Shown piece after piece: positions 6,533-7,586 of a stretch of 7,586 nt of DNA. Made by a program: the position numbers and the translations under genes. Every line of letters begins with the position of its first letter. The stretch's first letter is position 1. The notes under the pieces were generated by a model. That model was given only the letters and a program-made list of their open reading frames with translations, did not search any database and was not told where the DNA came from. Source of the DNA: Pseudomonadota bacterium (GTDB taxonomy: Bacteria > Pseudomonadota > Alphaproteobacteria > Rhizobiales > Hyphomicrobiaceae); assembly GCA_003242645.1 (NCBI GenBank), contig QGVC01000171.1:1-7586 (forward strand). The letters run 5' to 3'.

Positions 6533-6537
6533 TTGCG

Positions 6538-6571
6538 TTGCCTGCCGCAGGCCTCTCACTGCGGCAGGCAA
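6538..6571 (+). terminator. Perfect 13-bp hairpin between dctP and dctQ
   Basis: TTGCCTGCCGCAG (6538-6550) and CTGCGGCAGGCAA (6559-6571) are exact reverse complements around the 8-base loop GCCTCTCA. It begins 6 bases after the dctP stop. What follows is AAATTTCC rather than a run of T, so full termination is unlikely. An intercistronic hairpin of this kind would stabilise the dctP message from 3' exonucleases and lower dctQM expression, giving more binding protein than membrane subunits. The structure is seen; the role is inferred. Confidence 0.75.
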
Positions 6572-6601
6572 AATTTCCACCCTTTCAACGGGATGGGTTG
6601 A

Positions 6602-7117
6602 ATGCGATCAATCATGGGGATAGGCCTCTGGCTCTACCGGCGAGCAGAAAACCTCCTGGCGCTCATGCTCGCCGCAATGTTCCTCGCGTTCCTGCTGCAA
6701 GTTCTTTTCCGATATGCTCTCAACTTACCGATTGGATGGACCAATGAGCTTAGCTCCATCCTCTGGATTTGGATCGTCCTTTTTGGTGCTGCATTCGTCT
6801 TGCGGGAGGAGGAGGAGATTCGCTTCGATCTGCTCTACAGTTCCGTGAGACCGGGGATTCGCCACCTGATGTTTCTGATCTCTGCGGCAGCGCTGATCTT
6901 CTTGTATGTCGTTTCTTTCCCGGCGGTGGTCGACTACGTGACCTTCATGAAGGTCGAGAAAACCTCCTATCTCCAGCTTCGCTTCGATTGGGTTTTCTCC
7001 ATCTACATCATCTTCGTGCTGGCCGTCCTGGTTCGCTATTGCTGGCTCTCCTGGAGGGTGCTCGCGGGCCGGGATTCCGGGCGGTCCAATGCTACAAACG
7101 CGGTTTCCGACTTATGA
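6602..7117 (+). CDS. dctQ: TRAP transporter small permease subunit, DctQ family
   Basis: This encodes a 171-residue inner-membrane protein with four predicted helices (about 17-37, 48-67, 87-110 and 129-150), the usual DctQ layout. Family marks are LLQVLFRYALNLPIGWTNEL (31-50), where W46 and E49 belong to the conserved W-x-x-E element before helix 2. After it comes WIVLFGAAFVLREEEEIRFDLL (57-78), the typical exit from helix 2. With DctM it forms the sodium-dependent transporter that receives ligand from DctP. The start is ATG at 6602, preceded by a G-rich stretch (GGGATGGG) ending 4 bases upstream; the ATG at 6614 has no such site. The stop overlaps the dctM start by four bases (ATGA), which indicates translational coupling. 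The C-terminal 15 residues are polar and not conserved. Confidence 0.92.
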   Translation: MRSIMGIGLWLYRRAENLLALMLAAMFLAFLLQVLFRYALNLPIGWTNELSSILWIWIVLFGAAFVLREEEEIRFDLLYSSVRPGIRHLMFLISAAALIFLYVVSFPAVVDYVTFMKVEKTSYLQLRFDWVFSIYIIFVLAVLVRYCWLSWRVLAGRDSGRSNATNAVSDL

Positions 7118-7586
7118 GCTTTGCCAGCCCGTTCTCGCTGTCGCTCGTGGCGATAACTGCCCTTGCCTTCCTGGGACTTCCCATCGGCCACGCGATGATC
7201 GCTGGCTCGATCCTCTATTTGATGCTTGCCGGCCTGGATATGGGAACTGCCGCGGAGCAACTGCTCAACGGCATGTATTTCAATTACATTATCCTTGCCG
7301 TGCCGCTGTTCATTCTCGCTGCCGAATTGATGAACATCGGCTCGATGACCGACCGGCTCATGGTTTTTTGTAACGCAGTGGTTGGCCGGTTTCGCGGAGG
7401 ATTGGCCCACGTCAATATCCTCCAGTCCATCATCTTTGCCGGCATGTCCGGGTCCGCAATCGCGGATGCGGCGGGAACAGGCAAGATGATGCAGTACCTC
7501 ATGACCAAGGACGGGAAGTATCCGCCGAGCTATGCCGCAGCGCTCACAGCGGCAACGGCGGTGATCGGGCCGATCATCCCACCTTC
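7114..7586 (+). CDS. dctM: TRAP transporter large permease subunit, DctM family (5' part only)
   Basis: The first 157 codons are present and the frame is still open at the window end; full-length DctM proteins are about 425-430 residues, so roughly a third is seen. DctM is the elevator-type transport subunit that moves the solute with sodium. Seen here are a first helix (about 6-24, ending in LGLPIGHAM), then AVPLFILAAELMNIGSMTDRL (62-82). The diagnostic FAGMSGSAIADAAGTGKMM follows (108-126), with its GMSGSAIADAAG core, and then AALTAATAVIGPIIPP (142-157). The ATG at 7114 overlaps the dctQ stop (ATGA). No Shine-Dalgarno is visible before it, so translation probably depends on ribosomes finishing dctQ. 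The rest of the gene, and any further catabolic genes, lie beyond the right edge. Confidence 0.93.
   Translation, partial: MSFASPFSLSLVAITALAFLGLPIGHAMIAGSILYLMLAGLDMGTAAEQLLNGMYFNYIILAVPLFILAAELMNIGSMTDRLMVFCNAVVGRFRGGLAHVNILQSIIFAGMSGSAIADAAGTGKMMQYLMTKDGKYPPSYAAALTAATAVIGPIIPP

Noticed and set aside
5525..6580. Long open frame on the minus strand opposite dctP
   Set aside because: It is antisense to a clear DctP gene, has no recognisable domain, and follows from the GC-rich codon pattern of the real gene.
1..7586. tRNA, rRNA, CRISPR arrays, insertion sequences or att-like direct repeats
   Set aside because: I looked for repeated spacers, terminal inverted repeats, transposase motifs and tRNA-like arms and saw none; the window is filled by transport, regulatory and enzyme genes.

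Overview
The window is a dense stretch of a bacterial genome with two solute-uptake loci, most likely from an alphaproteobacterium, and within that class probably Hyphomicrobiales/Rhizobiales. This assignment rests on high GC, GC-rich third codon positions, short intergenic gaps, and the combination of liv-type ABC and TRAP transporters. It is an inference from style; no marker gene is present.

Left half (1-3701, + strand): the 3' end of a periplasmic substrate-binding protein gene is followed by a livH-type permease. Three bases later comes one 843-codon gene in which LivM (permease), LivG (ATPase) and LivF (ATPase) are fused in a single chain. Together these supply all parts of a branched-chain amino acid/amide-type (HAAT) ABC importer. 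The first 24 bases look like a sequencing-library adapter (Nextera/Tn5 mosaic end) rather than genome, so the window probably starts at a contig edge.

Centre (3702-4593): a TetR-family regulator gene on the - strand converges on the liv genes and is divergent from the right-hand operon. The 119-bp divergent intergenic region holds two 16-bp inverted repeats of the form TGAAC-N6-GTTCA, 31 bp apart. One of them lies inside the best candidate promoter of the regulator.

Right half (4594-7586, + strand): a shikimate dehydrogenase-family gene, with TTG start and strong Shine-Dalgarno, is followed by a complete TRAP solute-binding protein (dctP), the small TRAP membrane subunit (dctQ) and the start of the large one (dctM, cut by the window end). 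The dehydrogenase resembles the catabolic, NAD-linked quinate/shikimate dehydrogenases (QsuD type) more than biosynthetic AroE. A perfect 13-bp hairpin sits between dctP and dctQ, and dctQ and dctM overlap by ATGA.

The simplest reading is a TetR-controlled operon that imports a carboxylate (quinate, shikimate or a relative) by the TRAP transporter and oxidises it with the dehydrogenase, next to a separate ABC importer. Nothing here points to a wholly new class of system. The most informative points are the two-operator control region, the triple LivMGF fusion, the catabolic dehydrogenase-TRAP pairing, and the probable adapter at the left edge.
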